From: Tillus elongatus
Lineage: Eukaryota; Arthropoda; Insecta; Coleoptera; Cleridae
DNA length: 64,000 nt
NCBI GenBank assembly: GCA_964006375.1
Contig: OZ023262.1
Coordinates: 198,920,778-198,984,777, forward strand
Reading direction: 5' to 3'
Shown: positions 53,801 to 64,000 of the stretch, piece after piece
How positions within the stretch are numbered: position 1 is the stretch's first letter
Layout of the letters: every line of letters begins with the position of its first letter
Translations under genes and position numbers: made by a program
The notes under the pieces: generated by a model
The model's database searches: none
The model's input: only the letters and a program-made list of their open reading frames with translations
What the model was told of the DNA's origin: nothing

Positions 53801-54430
53801 TGATTCACAGAAAGCTTTTTGACACAAATAAAAAAAAATGTTTACAGGAAAATTAGTTTCAGGAAAATTCGCCATTGTTCCCACAAAGATTACCCAAGTA
53901 AAAAAAGTTATATAAACACCTTATTAAGAAAATAAAAGAAATTTAGAGGAAAATTTGTTACAATTTTTTTTTCACGAAAGTTTGAAAAAAACATTCTTAC
54001 GTGAATACTCAAACAGTTTTTACAATAACTCTCTATACAAAAATTGGCTGAAAAAATGCATCAAATTCAAATTGTATACCTTATCTGTAATTAAAATTGA
54101 AATAAAAAGAATAAAAAAAGTAAAGAAAAATATAAGCACAGGAAACTTCTAGTTTTTTGTCACAAGCTGTCAGAAAGAAGAACGTTATTTAAGTGTGTGA
54201 CTTCAAAGTTTCGTGTGACATTTGTAAAGACAATTTATCAACTACTTAAATATATATTATGAAAATGTAAACATAGATAATCCTATCAAGTTAATTAATT
54301 CTTAGATTTGTTGTATCAAAGATAATATAAATATTCTAATATTTTTTTCAAAGATTCGCCAAATAATCGCATAAAATGATCGACTAATAGAATTAAATAA
54401 AAAACTGGAAATTTGTTTTTAACTGAACTT
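53801..54430. other. Unassigned sequence
   Basis: Contains scattered GGAAAATTCG-type words but no structured repeat or gene. A 65-codon frame at 53955-54152 is Lys-rich and unconvincing. Confidence 0.3.
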
Positions 54431-54797
54431 ACGTGAATTCATGCTATGTGAATATAAATGTAAATATTTACAAAACCATAGTTTTAAGGTATAGGGAGTG
54501 CTATACAAGAGTTGAAGCAAATGACAAACTATTTACTTCTGAAGCATAAAGTACAGGCTGTTCTTTTGAAAAAATTGAGTTGGGGCAGTGTGATTTTTCT
54601 GAAATTCAGCTATTACTTGACAGCGTCGAGTATACGGCATCTAGATTTTTTCGAGAAAAACCTTCTTGTATCCGTCCTTTTCATGGGACTCTAATTTCTA
54701 TTGGTAAAAACGCGGTCTCACAATTTGTGATATATGCCAAAAACGTGAAGAGTTGTAAAACAATTATGATAACTCGAAAACCATGACCGATATCATT
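54431..54797. repeat. Repeat C, second copy
   Basis: Shares TAAAGTACAGGCTGTTC, GGCATCTAGATTTTTTCGAG and TTGGTAAAAACGCGGTC with 28046-28440. It again passes straight into a reverse TA-hairpin body segment. Confidence 0.65.
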
Positions 54798-54799
54798 TT

Positions 54800-56170
<1,371 letters not shown>

Positions 56171-56420
56171 AAAACAGTCTGGATGCAGCAAGTGCGCTAT
56201 TGTGGGGAATTTAAAAAATATATTCACGGAAACTAACAAAATAATTGGTTTGGAAAATTAAAACTGGTTTTAAGAACAACTTTATTTTCGGAAAACCCGG
56301 TTTGATTATGTTGGCTAAGGAGCTCATCAAAGTGATTAAAGAAAGGCAGATTATACACTTGGCAGGCACCTATATCTTGTAAATAGCTTAGATAAGTTCG
56401 TTAGCCATCCCCATTGAACT
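56171..56420 (-). repeat. TA-hairpin 3' end fragment
   Basis: Diverged hairpin GGATGCAGCAAGTGCGCTATTG at about 56184 followed by rearranged body A words (TTGATTATGTTGGCTAAGGAG). Confidence 0.5.
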
Positions 56421-57734
56421 AGTTTTCTAGTAAAATTTTACATTTTCTTCCAAAAAAAATGTGTTTTGTTAAAAACAACAAAGCTATATTAGTAAGCTGT
56501 TGAACATAAGTTGTCTTTACAGAAACTAATACATATCAAATTTTAGGTTTCTAGCTATATAGAAAATTGGGTTATAAGCTTTTATTTTTTTTTACAGTAA
56601 ACCAAGAGACAGCACAACGTTAAAAGTTTTCTATGATAAAAAAAATTTACTCAACACAAAAAATTGTGCTTATGAAAATTCGGTAAAAAATTGATGAAAA
56701 GGATAACCTTCGAAAACTTTCGAACAATTTTTTTCACGATAGTACGCAAAAAATTCAATTTACCATGAGAGTTTATTGAAATTCGTTAAAAAATAGTGTT
56801 GCGTGGAAAATTTGTTAGAAGAATATTTTCCAGAACAGCCAATAAAATATTGGTTTCTGAAAATCCGACATTTTTTGTTACAAGAAATCGCTAAAAATAT
56901 TTGTTCTAAAATTCGCTATAGTTTTTCCACGAAAATTCGGCAGAATCTTGTTTGCGGTAAACGAATCCTATTAAATATTACAGTCAAAGCATAATTTTAT
57001 GCCGCAAAAAGGTGAGAAGTACCAGACACATAACTTTGAAAATTTTATATTTTTCCTTCTGAATATGTCAAGTGACGATTTGAAACGTCAATATTTTTTA
57101 TTTTTTAATTAAGATTCTGAAATTTATCAGGCTTATTAGTAGCAAATAATACTAATGCTTTATTTATTTCATACAACATGTATAAATTACCGGCAATGGG
57201 TGTGAAACTTGTCAAAACAGTAACAAATTAAGAAACAACAAAAATACACAAATCCTAATAAAATAACAATTTCAAATAAAATAAAATAAAATTTAATAAA
57301 ATAAAATGGACTAAAATTTTATTCTCTCCTATATTTTCCCCTTGTATGGTTTTAGCGGGCTAATTGCCCTCTCCTAGTTAAATCTAACAACGCCAGTTAG
57401 CTATTTGTAATTGTCTTTTGTTATTTTGCAAACTGACAGTAGGGGGGAGTCTAATTCGACTTCTTCTTTGTTTACAGACGTCATAAACAAATAATAAGAC
57501 TTAGCTAATATCTTAGAATCGTGGAATAAGGTACTTATTCTTTACTTTTAGTTTTTAGTGAATTTTCATTATTATTTACTCTTTATGTCGTATAAGCAAA
57601 ATTTTAGGTAAATGAAACTACATAATATCATACAGTAGTTTAAATTGTACCAATAAACAGATGTGTAAATTATAAAAATTTTAATTTCAAAATTTTGTAT
57701 TGTTTATATTTATTTATTTAATTTTCAAAAAATA
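56421..57734. other. Mostly unassigned, AT-rich
   Basis: Faint body A/B resemblance near 56.4-56.6 and 57.06 kb (GATTTGAAACGTCAA). Tandem AATAAA-type low-complexity DNA at 57.26-57.31 kb. No gene supported. Confidence 0.3.
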
Positions 57735-58065
57735 TAGATACAGCAATAGTAAATAAATGTTAAAAAGGGTTTAGGTGCAGCAAGTGCGTTATGGTAGCAA
57801 ATTTTCGTAAAAATATTCCAAATGGTGATAATTCAATTTCCCATTAAACTTGAATCTTCAGTTTTGATACATACTAAAACCTATATAAAAGCAACGTGGG
57901 TACTAAATTTAAAAAATAACACAAGCAACGATAAATTTGTATTAGAAAACAATTTTTGTTTTTTTGTTTGCAGAAACTGTTTCGATTGAGTGGACTAAAA
58001 CGGATCATCCACGCGACTAATAAGGAAAAATACCGGCCACATTTATAATTTAGTATGTACATTCA
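57735..58065 (-). repeat. Diverged TA-hairpin 3' module, duplicate 1
   Basis: GGTGCAGCAAGTGCGTTATGG at about 57774 followed by a body (GATAATTCAATTTCCCATTAA...TTTGTTTGCAGAAACTG). The same order, including the upstream ATAGATACAGCAATAGTAAATAA, recurs at 58650-58920, so it is a direct duplication spaced about 910 bp. Confidence 0.6.
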
Positions 58066-58089
58066 TTTTGTAAATAAAAATTAAATTTT

Positions 58090-58530
58090 CGGTAAATTTG
58101 CAGATTACCACACGGGGGCTATTTGGAAAAAAAAATCAGAAACATGCGTAAATCTCCTTCTGGATGCACAAACCACAGGAAATATTTCTTGCAAACAGCC
58201 CCCAAGAAAGTTACGGGACCAGGAGTGAATAGGCGTGTTGGGCGGGGAAGAAGATAAAAAGTTAATGTGAGCGACAAATGCGAAAAACAGTTTATTTGGA
58301 CCTCTATAAGCTGCCTTTATCCCATTTTGCAGCTATACCTCCTTAAAATTCTGTTTATCCCGCCCGGAACCCCTATATCTACCGCAGGTTCCGTAACTTT
58401 CTTGCCGGTTGTTCCCAAGAAACTTTTCTTGTTTACATTGTTCCTGTTTATGCATTGAGGGTGGTTGTATGCATGCAGAAAGGGAAGGGAAACTTCTACG
58501 ATAAAGGAGCGAACAAAGATTTTCAATTTA
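58090..58530. repeat. Repeat B copies, two opposed pieces
   Basis: 58150-58240 carries AAGAAAGTTACGGGACCAGG, the inverse of sequence at about 110-135. 58260-58510 matches 41507-41720 (GCTGCCTTTATCCCATTTTGC, GCATTGAGGGTGGTTGTATGC). Confidence 0.55.
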
Positions 58531-58649
58531 TGCTTAAATTGTTGACCTATTTCATTTGTGTAAAAAAAAATTCCAAAAATGAAATTTAGGTTGCTTTGTT
58601 TGTCAGTCTTATATAGAGAGCTACAATATTTCATCATTTTCAAAAAGTT

Positions 58650-58957
58650 TGGATATAGCAACAGTAAATAAGTGTTGAAAAAGGTCTGGGTGCAGCAAAC
58701 TCATTATGGTAAAAAGTTTTTGTAAAAATATTTGAAATCCGATAACTCAATTTCCTGTTAAGCTAGAATCTTCAATCTTGAACCATAGTAACACCTATGT
58801 AAACACAGCCTGGGTACTAAATTAAAGAAAAATAACATAATGAGCTTCGCCGATAACCACAAGTTGGTTTTAAAAACATTTTTTGTTGTTTTGTTTGCAA
58901 AAACTAGTTCGATTGGGCTGTAAATAATTAATTTTTTTCTAGAAAACTTTTGAGACT
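58650..58957 (-). repeat. Diverged TA-hairpin 3' module, duplicate 2, left of piggyBac
   Basis: Degraded hairpin GGTGCAGCAAACTCATTATGG at about 58687 with the same body as duplicate 1. It is interrupted at the TTAA (58958) by the piggyBac element. The other part resumes at 61538. Confidence 0.6.
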
Positions 58958-59093
58958 TTAACCCATTTGTGCCCACGGTAGTTTTTTTTTCGAAAAATAC
59001 TACAAAATTAACATTTTTGTAATGAATCGTATTAGTACAACATAGAAAATTTTTTTTTTTTAATTTCGAAAATATCATGGGAAAAAAACTGGC

Positions 59094-59109
59094 GTACTCA
59101 TTTGAGTAC
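59094..59109. promoter_or_regulatory. Palindromic subterminal motif, left
   Basis: GTACTCATTTGAGTAC is palindromic apart from the central bases. It is followed by AGCGGGCACAATTGG, an inverted relative of the terminal repeat. I infer a transposase recognition site. Confidence 0.5.
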
Positions 59110-59277
59110 AGCGGGCACAATTGGTAGCTATGATTGCTAAAAGTTCAAATGTATTAAAATCACATTTTTAACCAATAAGAAAAATTAAAACACAATATCA
59201 GATGCAAAAACGTTATAATATCAAACTTACATAGAATAATATATAAAAAAATAATAATATATAAAAAGACGTTGCCA

Positions 59278-61101
59278 CTAGCGGTTGCTGTGAAATTGAA
59301 TGAAGCATTCTCTCTCAATACACAAAGTAACATTACATTTTATACACCTCCAGCGTGCTCTGAGATGACATTGCCTGCAGCGTAATTGTTTTCCAAGTTT
59401 TTCAGGGAAATGACCACCTTCATCTTGTACGATACTGCGGGGAACAGAGGCAGACGGTCTTGTTTTAGAATAAGTAGCCTTTCTGAAACAGCTTAGATAA
59501 TGACGTGTGACACTTCGAATGAATGACAGCAGATCAACGTTCTTATTGGCACTGTTGAGTATGTGAATTCTCCAAGCATTTACAAGAGTAAGATTTACCA
59601 TATGGGTAAAAATTGCCCACCACCATTTTTTTCCCTGGATAGAGATCCTATAATTGTTAACACCTTGATCGAGAAGGTCTACCCCTCCCATTGATAGGTT
59701 GTATTTACGAAACAACTGTGGCTGGGGGACATCTATTTTCTCTTTTTTCACCGAAGACCAACGTTTGACCCTTGATTGTGGTTCGATATTGTCGTAATTC
59801 GTTGCCATGATGACGATATTATTATCTTTCCATTTGACAAATAGTAGAGAGTTAGTTGTGTCGAACATATATTGAAAATGTCCTCGTTCTTTATTGTTCA
59901 TATCGTTTTTAGGTGGCAACGGGCATTTTTTTGTCCTATTCTCCCTAACTGTTCCTGTTGCTCTAAATCCTTTCTCTCGTAACATTTTCAATAAGCTATG
60001 GCTTGTAAAATAATTATCAAAAAATACGGCGTGGTCCGATGGTTGAGCAACACATTCTAAGAGTTCTAAGACAACTTTAGATCCAAGAGGTAATGTAGAC
60101 TTCGTTTGGTTTTCAGTTGAGATTCTGGATGGTTTTGCCCCGCAGTAAACGTCAAAATTATAACAATACCCAGTTGAGCTGCAAAGCATCCATTCTTTAT
60201 ACCCAAATCTCACTGGTTTTCCTCTAATGAACTGCTTTGCAGAATGGTGTCCGAAGTATTTCACCATTGCCTCGTCTATGGAAAGGTCAGGGTGGAAAAT
60301 TCCCCACTGTTGGAAGTTTTTATTCAGCATCGTTATCAGAGGTCTTAGTTTGAACATTTTATCGTTTTTATCCAGTTTCGAATTGTCGGCAAAATGCAGA
60401 TACTTTTTCATTTCATAATAACGATTTCGGGACATAGCTTTGGATACACAGGGTACTGCTAGATCATCATCTAAATTCCAGAATAAACGTTCCCTAGGTA
60501 GTTTGTGATATCCACTAAACATCAAAATACCTAAGAAGACCTTGATCTCATCCTCAGTGATCGAAAATGTGTGGTCATTTTTTTGGGCTGCATAGACCAT
60601 CGACTGCTCTGCAATATGCTTGAAAACTTCTCTATCGAAGAGTCTCTCGAACGTCTGTATGGGAGTTTCATTATATGTACACTCTTTCAGATAATTCAAA
60701 CGATCAATATATCCATTAGTTTCGGTCATTTCCAGGTTGCCTATATCTTCACTCCACATAATAGGCTCAGCTTCTTTGTCGGTTTTGGTTTTTTTTCTTG
60801 GATTTGAAAAATCCTGAACAGCTCCAGTCGCAAGTTCAGACAATGGAATATCGTCATCGTCACTGTCATAACGGACTTCAACTTCCCCAGGTACATCAGT
60901 CGGAAAATGTGACGTATCACATTCATCTTCGTCGATATTTTCTTCATCGGTTTGGGTGTCCACATCTGGAGGAATAAGAACAATGTCTGCACGTTCGTGA
61001 CTTGAACTGGCAACATCGTCAAGCGCACTTTCAAGTCTTTTGTGACGCCTACCATAGAAAGATATAGCACTTATTGATGAAAAGTCCTCAGCATTCATCA
61101 T
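59278..61101 (-). CDS. piggyBac transposase (PGBD4-like), intact
   Basis: 607 codons without interruption. The acidic N-terminal region (residues about 40-90) precedes a KKTKTDKE basic patch. The catalytic domain carries the three expected acidic residues: D276 in SIDEAMVKYFG, D362 in FFDNYFTS, and D475 (with D478) in MGGVDLLDQ. The C-terminus (575-604) is a Cys-rich cross-brace (CRQC..CIKC..C..C..H) that in piggyBac binds terminal DNA. Length is close to the roughly 590 residues of active relatives. The start is the first of two Met. A splice-acceptor-like TTGTTGCAG lies 11 bases upstream, so a 5' leader intron is possible. Confidence 0.95.
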   Translation of the reverse strand: MMNAEDFSSISAISFYGRRHKRLESALDDVASSSHERADIVLIPPDVDTQTDEENIDEDECDTSHFPTDVPGEVEVRYDSDDDDIPLSELATGAVQDFSNPRKKTKTDKEAEPIMWSEDIGNLEMTETNGYIDRLNYLKECTYNETPIQTFERLFDREVFKHIAEQSMVYAAQKNDHTFSITEDEIKVFLGILMFSGYHKLPRERLFWNLDDDLAVPCVSKAMSRNRYYEMKKYLHFADNSKLDKNDKMFKLRPLITMLNKNFQQWGIFHPDLSIDEAMVKYFGHHSAKQFIRGKPVRFGYKEWMLCSSTGYCYNFDVYCGAKPSRISTENQTKSTLPLGSKVVLELLECVAQPSDHAVFFDNYFTSHSLLKMLREKGFRATGTVRENRTKKCPLPPKNDMNNKERGHFQYMFDTTNSLLFVKWKDNNIVIMATNYDNIEPQSRVKRWSSVKKEKIDVPQPQLFRKYNLSMGGVDLLDQGVNNYRISIQGKKWWWAIFTHMVNLTLVNAWRIHILNSANKNVDLLSFIRSVTRHYLSCFRKATYSKTRPSASVPRSIVQDEGGHFPEKLGKQLRCRQCHLRARWRCIKCNVTLCIERECFIQFHSNR

Positions 61102-61159
61102 ATCAATCGACCTGCAACAAAACTAATTATATTAATTTTTGACCACGTGTGTGCCCAGT

Positions 61160-61175
61160 GTACTCATATGAGTAC
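61160..61175. promoter_or_regulatory. Palindromic subterminal motif, right
   Basis: GTACTCATATGAGTAC, a perfect 16-bp palindrome, preceded by GTGTGCCCAGT, a relative of the terminal repeat. It mirrors the left-hand motif. Confidence 0.5.
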
Positions 61176-61537
61176 ATCAACCTAGCATGCTACTGTGCAA
61201 CTAAGTAAAGTAAAATGTAACTCTGCAATATAGCTATTACCCTTGAATACATACCTGACAATGTGTCTATGATAACAGAATCCTAAATAAATGGATTTTT
61301 TCAAGAGAAATTTGAGCACAAACGACCTCAAAACACTTGCAACTTTGTTCACAAAATCAGCTGTTGTCTTGTCAATTACCAACAGCGCCCTCTTCCGCCA
61401 AAACTACATAAGTTGACTTCTTGAATATACTAGATGCCTACCATGTGGAATTTATTTACATTTTAAGCGCTAGATGTCACTTGTGATACAATTTGTGAGC
61501 TGTACCCATGCGAGTACAATGGGAACAAATGGGTTAA

Positions 61538-61740
61538 TGAAATTTGTTACACAATTTTTTAACGAGACTTCAGTACTTACATATATCTCTACCAAACTAT
61601 AATTTTCTAGCTCCATGGAAAATAGAAACTTATTTAAATAATTGCTAACTGTGACCTCTAAAACTAAAAATACCTTATTAGTAGTGTACAATTCTCATGA
61701 AAATTCACTACTATAATGCACTTGCTGCGTCCCGAGCATT
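61538..61740 (+). repeat. TA-hairpin 3' module, right of piggyBac
   Basis: Continues the copy interrupted at 58957. It ends with the subterminal motif ATGAAAATTCACTACTATAATGC and hairpin CACTTGCTGCGTCCCGAG. With the left part it forms a module flanked by opposed hairpins, as at 51895-52160. Confidence 0.65.
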
Positions 61741-62064
61741 TTTATAAGTTTATCCCATCTGTAGACGTTTGTACATAAATAAACAAATAAAGAAACACAG
61801 ATGTAAACAAGACCTTGTACTTATATTATTAAATATTCTTTGTAGGAGCAATTTAATAGCTCGCTGGTACATTGTAATACACTCTTATTATTGTATATTA
61901 CATTTTAAATATTATAAGTGATATAAATAAAGTTTATTGAAGATGAAGATGAGAATGGTACATCAGCAAAAATAACGGGTTCATATCCTAGTCGTGGATG
62001 AATTTTTAAAAGTGTTATACATACTTTTAACGTTGTCTGATCTGATTATGTAATTTCCATAAAT
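61741..62064. other. Unassigned, with a B-box-like site
   Basis: AT-rich. GGGTTCATATCCTAGTCG at about 61978 resembles a tRNA/SINE B-box, but no A-box was found. Confidence 0.3.
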
Positions 62065-62218
62065 CTTTCAGTGAATTTTTATAGAAAGAATTCAGTAATG
62101 AGGAGAGATGAAAAATTTTGGGACTTTTAATTCAATTCTAATAGCAGATCAGATTGTTCTTGCCCTTACTTGGATATACCCTTCCATACTTAATACAGAC
62201 GTAGACACTTTTGCTGTG
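62065..62218 (+). repeat. TA-hairpin 5' motif and repeat D, interrupted
   Basis: TCAGTGAATTTTTATAG and AATGAGGAGA resemble the TA-hairpin head. Repeat D follows (TTCAATTCTAATAGCAGATC, TGTTCTTGCCCTTACTTGG). It breaks at GGCTTT, where the retrotransposon begins, and repeat D-type sequence resumes at about 63341. Confidence 0.6.
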
Positions 62219-63340
62219 GCTTTAGAAGCCTATGGCCTACCACCAAAACTCTGTACGTGGACAGCAAATTTCCTCTCCAACCGGAGCATATCTGTTGTTG
62301 TGGATTGCCATTCCTCTAAACTGTATCCAATTAATGCAGGAGTTCCTCAAGGTTCAGCTTTAGCCCCTACTTTGTTTCTTCTCCACAGCAATGACCTCCT
62401 CTCGAGCACATCCAACCCAGTTCACAGCTACGCGGACGAGAGCACCCTCCATTCAAATATACAATATTCTAAGCCTGTCTCTTTAGCCCAATTAGATGAG
62501 GATCGCAGACTCATGGAGGGTTCTGTCTCCGTGGATCTCCAAAAAATATTAGACTGGGGAAGTAGAAATCTTGTACAATTCAACCCCACCAAAACTAAGT
62601 CTTGCTTTCTTTCTCACAAGAGATACACCAGCCCTAGACCCATCACAATGAACAACCAAGTTATTCAAAGTAATGAGTCCTTTTCTCTTGTTGGCATTTC
62701 TGTGGATCGAAATCTTAGTTGGCACCAACATGTCACATCAATTGCAGAAGCAGCTGCTAAGAAATTAGGTTTCCTCTTCCGGGCTCGCAAATACTTTTCA
62801 CCAGCTAATCTTTATACCTTATATATTTCACAAATAAGGCCAAACCTCGAATACTGCTCCCACATCTGGGGTGCCGCTGCCGCTTCTACACTCGCTATCC
62901 TGGAATCCATTCAAAAGAGAGCTATACGTCTCATCCCTAACCCTACCCTTACCCAAAGGCTGCCATCTCTTGCCTACCGACGTGCCGTTGGTGACCTCTC
63001 TCTCTTTTATAGATATCTGCACGGGCACTGCTCAGAGGAGCTTTCCTCCATAGTTCCCCACCTGCTGCCCCCAACAGATCTACCAGGGGAACAGAGCGAA
63101 TGCACCCTTTTACTGTCCAGGTCACCAGACATAGAACATCTTGTTATGCCCGCTCTTTTGTCCCGAGGACTTCCAAGTTGTGGAATTCCTTGCCGGCACA
63201 TGTTTTTCCTTCTCCTCCGAACCTCCAAACCTTCAAGTCCAGAATTAACAAGCTGCCTCTTTCCTCCTTGTCAACACCCACGGTACGATAGTATTTAGGC
63301 TGTAAGCCCTCGTGGTGTGTTGTTGAAATTAAAAAAAAGT
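62219..63340 (+). pseudogene. 5'-truncated non-LTR reverse transcriptase
   Basis: From residue 39 of the open frame the sequence is RT: LEAYGLPPKLCTWTANFL, NAGVPQGSALAPTLFLLHSN (motif B) and HSYADESTLHS. There the YADD active-site motif reads YADE, losing an essential Asp. KILDWGSRNLVQFNPTKTKS and GISVDRNLSWHQHV are thumb-like, followed by RPNLEYCSHIWGAAAAS and IQKRAIRLI. The first 38 residues belong to repeat D. A frameshift near 63100 moves the C-terminus (SFVPRTSKLWNSLPAHVFPS) to another frame. The 3' end is a short A-rich tail. The organisation resembles Jockey/CR1-like elements. Palm motif A and everything upstream are missing. Confidence 0.88.
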
Positions 63341-63400
63341 GCTTGTTTTCTTATGTGCAACTGGTTTTGCTTTTTACGGCATCGTCAGGCAAAATGTTTT
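63341..63400 (-). repeat. Repeat D tail with degenerate hammerhead
   Basis: GTGCTTGTTTTCTTATGTGC and AACTGGTTTTGCTTTTTACGG match 37085-37140. The minus strand reads CTGACGA and CAAAAC where the hammerhead core needs CTGATGA and GAAAC, so it is inactive. Confidence 0.5.
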
Positions 63401-64000
63401 TTCTGCCAGGCCTCGGTATAAAATGTTCTTGTATTAGGGAATCTTCTTCGACATTTACAGTAATATTTCATGACAAAAATTCGTATTGAGTTTTTGTGTG
63501 TGAAAAAGTATTGAGCGAAGTTTCGATAAAACATAGTATTTAATAAAATTCCTGAAAATTACAGCCTTAATGAATTTTGAATGAAATATGTAGCATATAT
63601 ACCAATAACCGTATAGCAAGGGAAATACAATATATTGCTCACAATCTTGAATGCCAATCCACACACATTACGTTCATTACCTACATTCGTTTGAAATGAA
63701 CCGCGCAGAGTAGGTCCATGTGATATATCTTCCAGTTTATATCAACGTTTTTGTTGTGATTTTGCTTAAAAACAATATGGAAATTGATATGATCAGATGC
63801 AGAATAGTTGTCAATTCAAAGTAAATAAGCGGTTGCGTAGTTATCATTATTTTACCAAAAACAAATTATGTTGAAAAATTGCAGCTCTCCCAAAACAACA
63901 AAATGGTATTGTCGAGATCTCGAGAATCTGAGTTAAGAAGCTCTGTAAAAGTAGAATTTACAAAGTGTTTAGAAGATATGAACATATTAGAGAAAAAAAA
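63401..64000. other. Unassigned sequence
   Basis: AT-rich, no repeat from this window and no gene recognised. A 69-codon frame at 63455-63664 (minus) has no signature. Confidence 0.3.

Larger units (their letters stand above)
58958..61537 (-). mobile_element. Complete piggyBac element
   Basis: Bounded by TTAA on both sides (58958-58961 and 61534-61537), the invariant piggyBac target. Terminal repeats of 13 bp, CCCATTTGTGCCC (58962-58974) and GGGAACAAATGGG (61521-61533), are inverted with one mismatch. Subterminal copies of the same word sit next to 16-bp palindromes at 59094-59109 and 61160-61175. It encodes one uninterrupted transposase. Total length is 2,580 bp including both TTAA sites. 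Confidence 0.95.

Overview
This 64 kb window is AT-rich animal DNA, most likely from an arthropod and probably an insect. The evidence is its content: Tc1/mariner-type transposases (one with an N-terminus resembling the DUF4817 helix-turn-helix), a Penelope-like retroelement with a hammerhead ribozyme motif, RTE-like and other non-LTR retrotransposon pieces, a piggyBac element, tRNA-derived SINEs, and more than 25 long (TA)n arrays. There is no bacterial-style gene organisation. I could not recognise any complete host gene. The only long uninterrupted reading frame with a clear product is a 607-codon piggyBac transposase at 59.3-61.1 kb. Almost every other open frame lies in a repeat or is broken.

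The dominant feature is one interspersed repeat family, called here the TA-hairpin element, with roughly 25 full or partial copies. In its own orientation the element begins with a TAGTGAATTTTCGTAG-type 5' motif and a head reading GAGGAGACC...CCGGGGTCAG. A (TA)n array, a non-coding body and an inverted copy of the 5' motif follow. It ends in a 5-bp-stem hairpin, ACGCACTTGCTGCGT, then CC and a T-run. Subterminal inverted repeats, an internal microsatellite and a 3' hairpin match the published layout of Helentron-associated elements (DINE-1/HINE type). I found no Rep/helicase coding, so these copies are non-autonomous and the class assignment is an inference. Short copies are about 0.5-0.7 kb and long copies 1.3-1.5 kb. 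Several copies or fragments are arranged as inverted pairs, and four separate palindromes are centred on TA arrays (6.6, 13.4-16.7, 31.0 and 32.8-33.6 kb).

Layout. 0-10 kb: TA-hairpin copies, a small MITE, an (ATT)n array and a transposase scrap. 10-18 kb: a dead Tc1-like transposase, a full-length TA-hairpin copy, and three copies of a retrotransposon RNase H region forming a large inverted repeat. 18.3-22.5 kb: a Penelope-like element with about 400-bp inverted terminal repeats, split by a TA-hairpin element carrying a 141-bp tandem array. 23-33 kb: more TA-hairpin copies, a transposase pseudogene, a SINE and a decayed transposon protein. 33.7-35.5 kb: mostly unrecognised sequence holding one candidate 34-nt exon. 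35.5-38 kb: TA-hairpin and Penelope remnants. 38.6-41.35 kb: a Tc1/mariner-type transposon with inverted repeats of about 530 bp. 42-46.7 kb: two pieces of an RTE-like element around unrecognised sequence, a TATA promoter-like site and a SINE. 47-50.5 kb: two more dead DDE transposons. 50.5-58 kb: a SINE and old repeats. 58-61.7 kb: an intact piggyBac inserted in a TA-hairpin copy. 62-63.4 kb: a 5'-truncated reverse transcriptase inserted in another repeat.

There is no operon-like cooperation among genes. The window is a record of nested insertions, and several allow the pre-insertion site to be reconstructed. All coordinates were read by eye, and boundaries of diverged repeats may be off by tens of bases.
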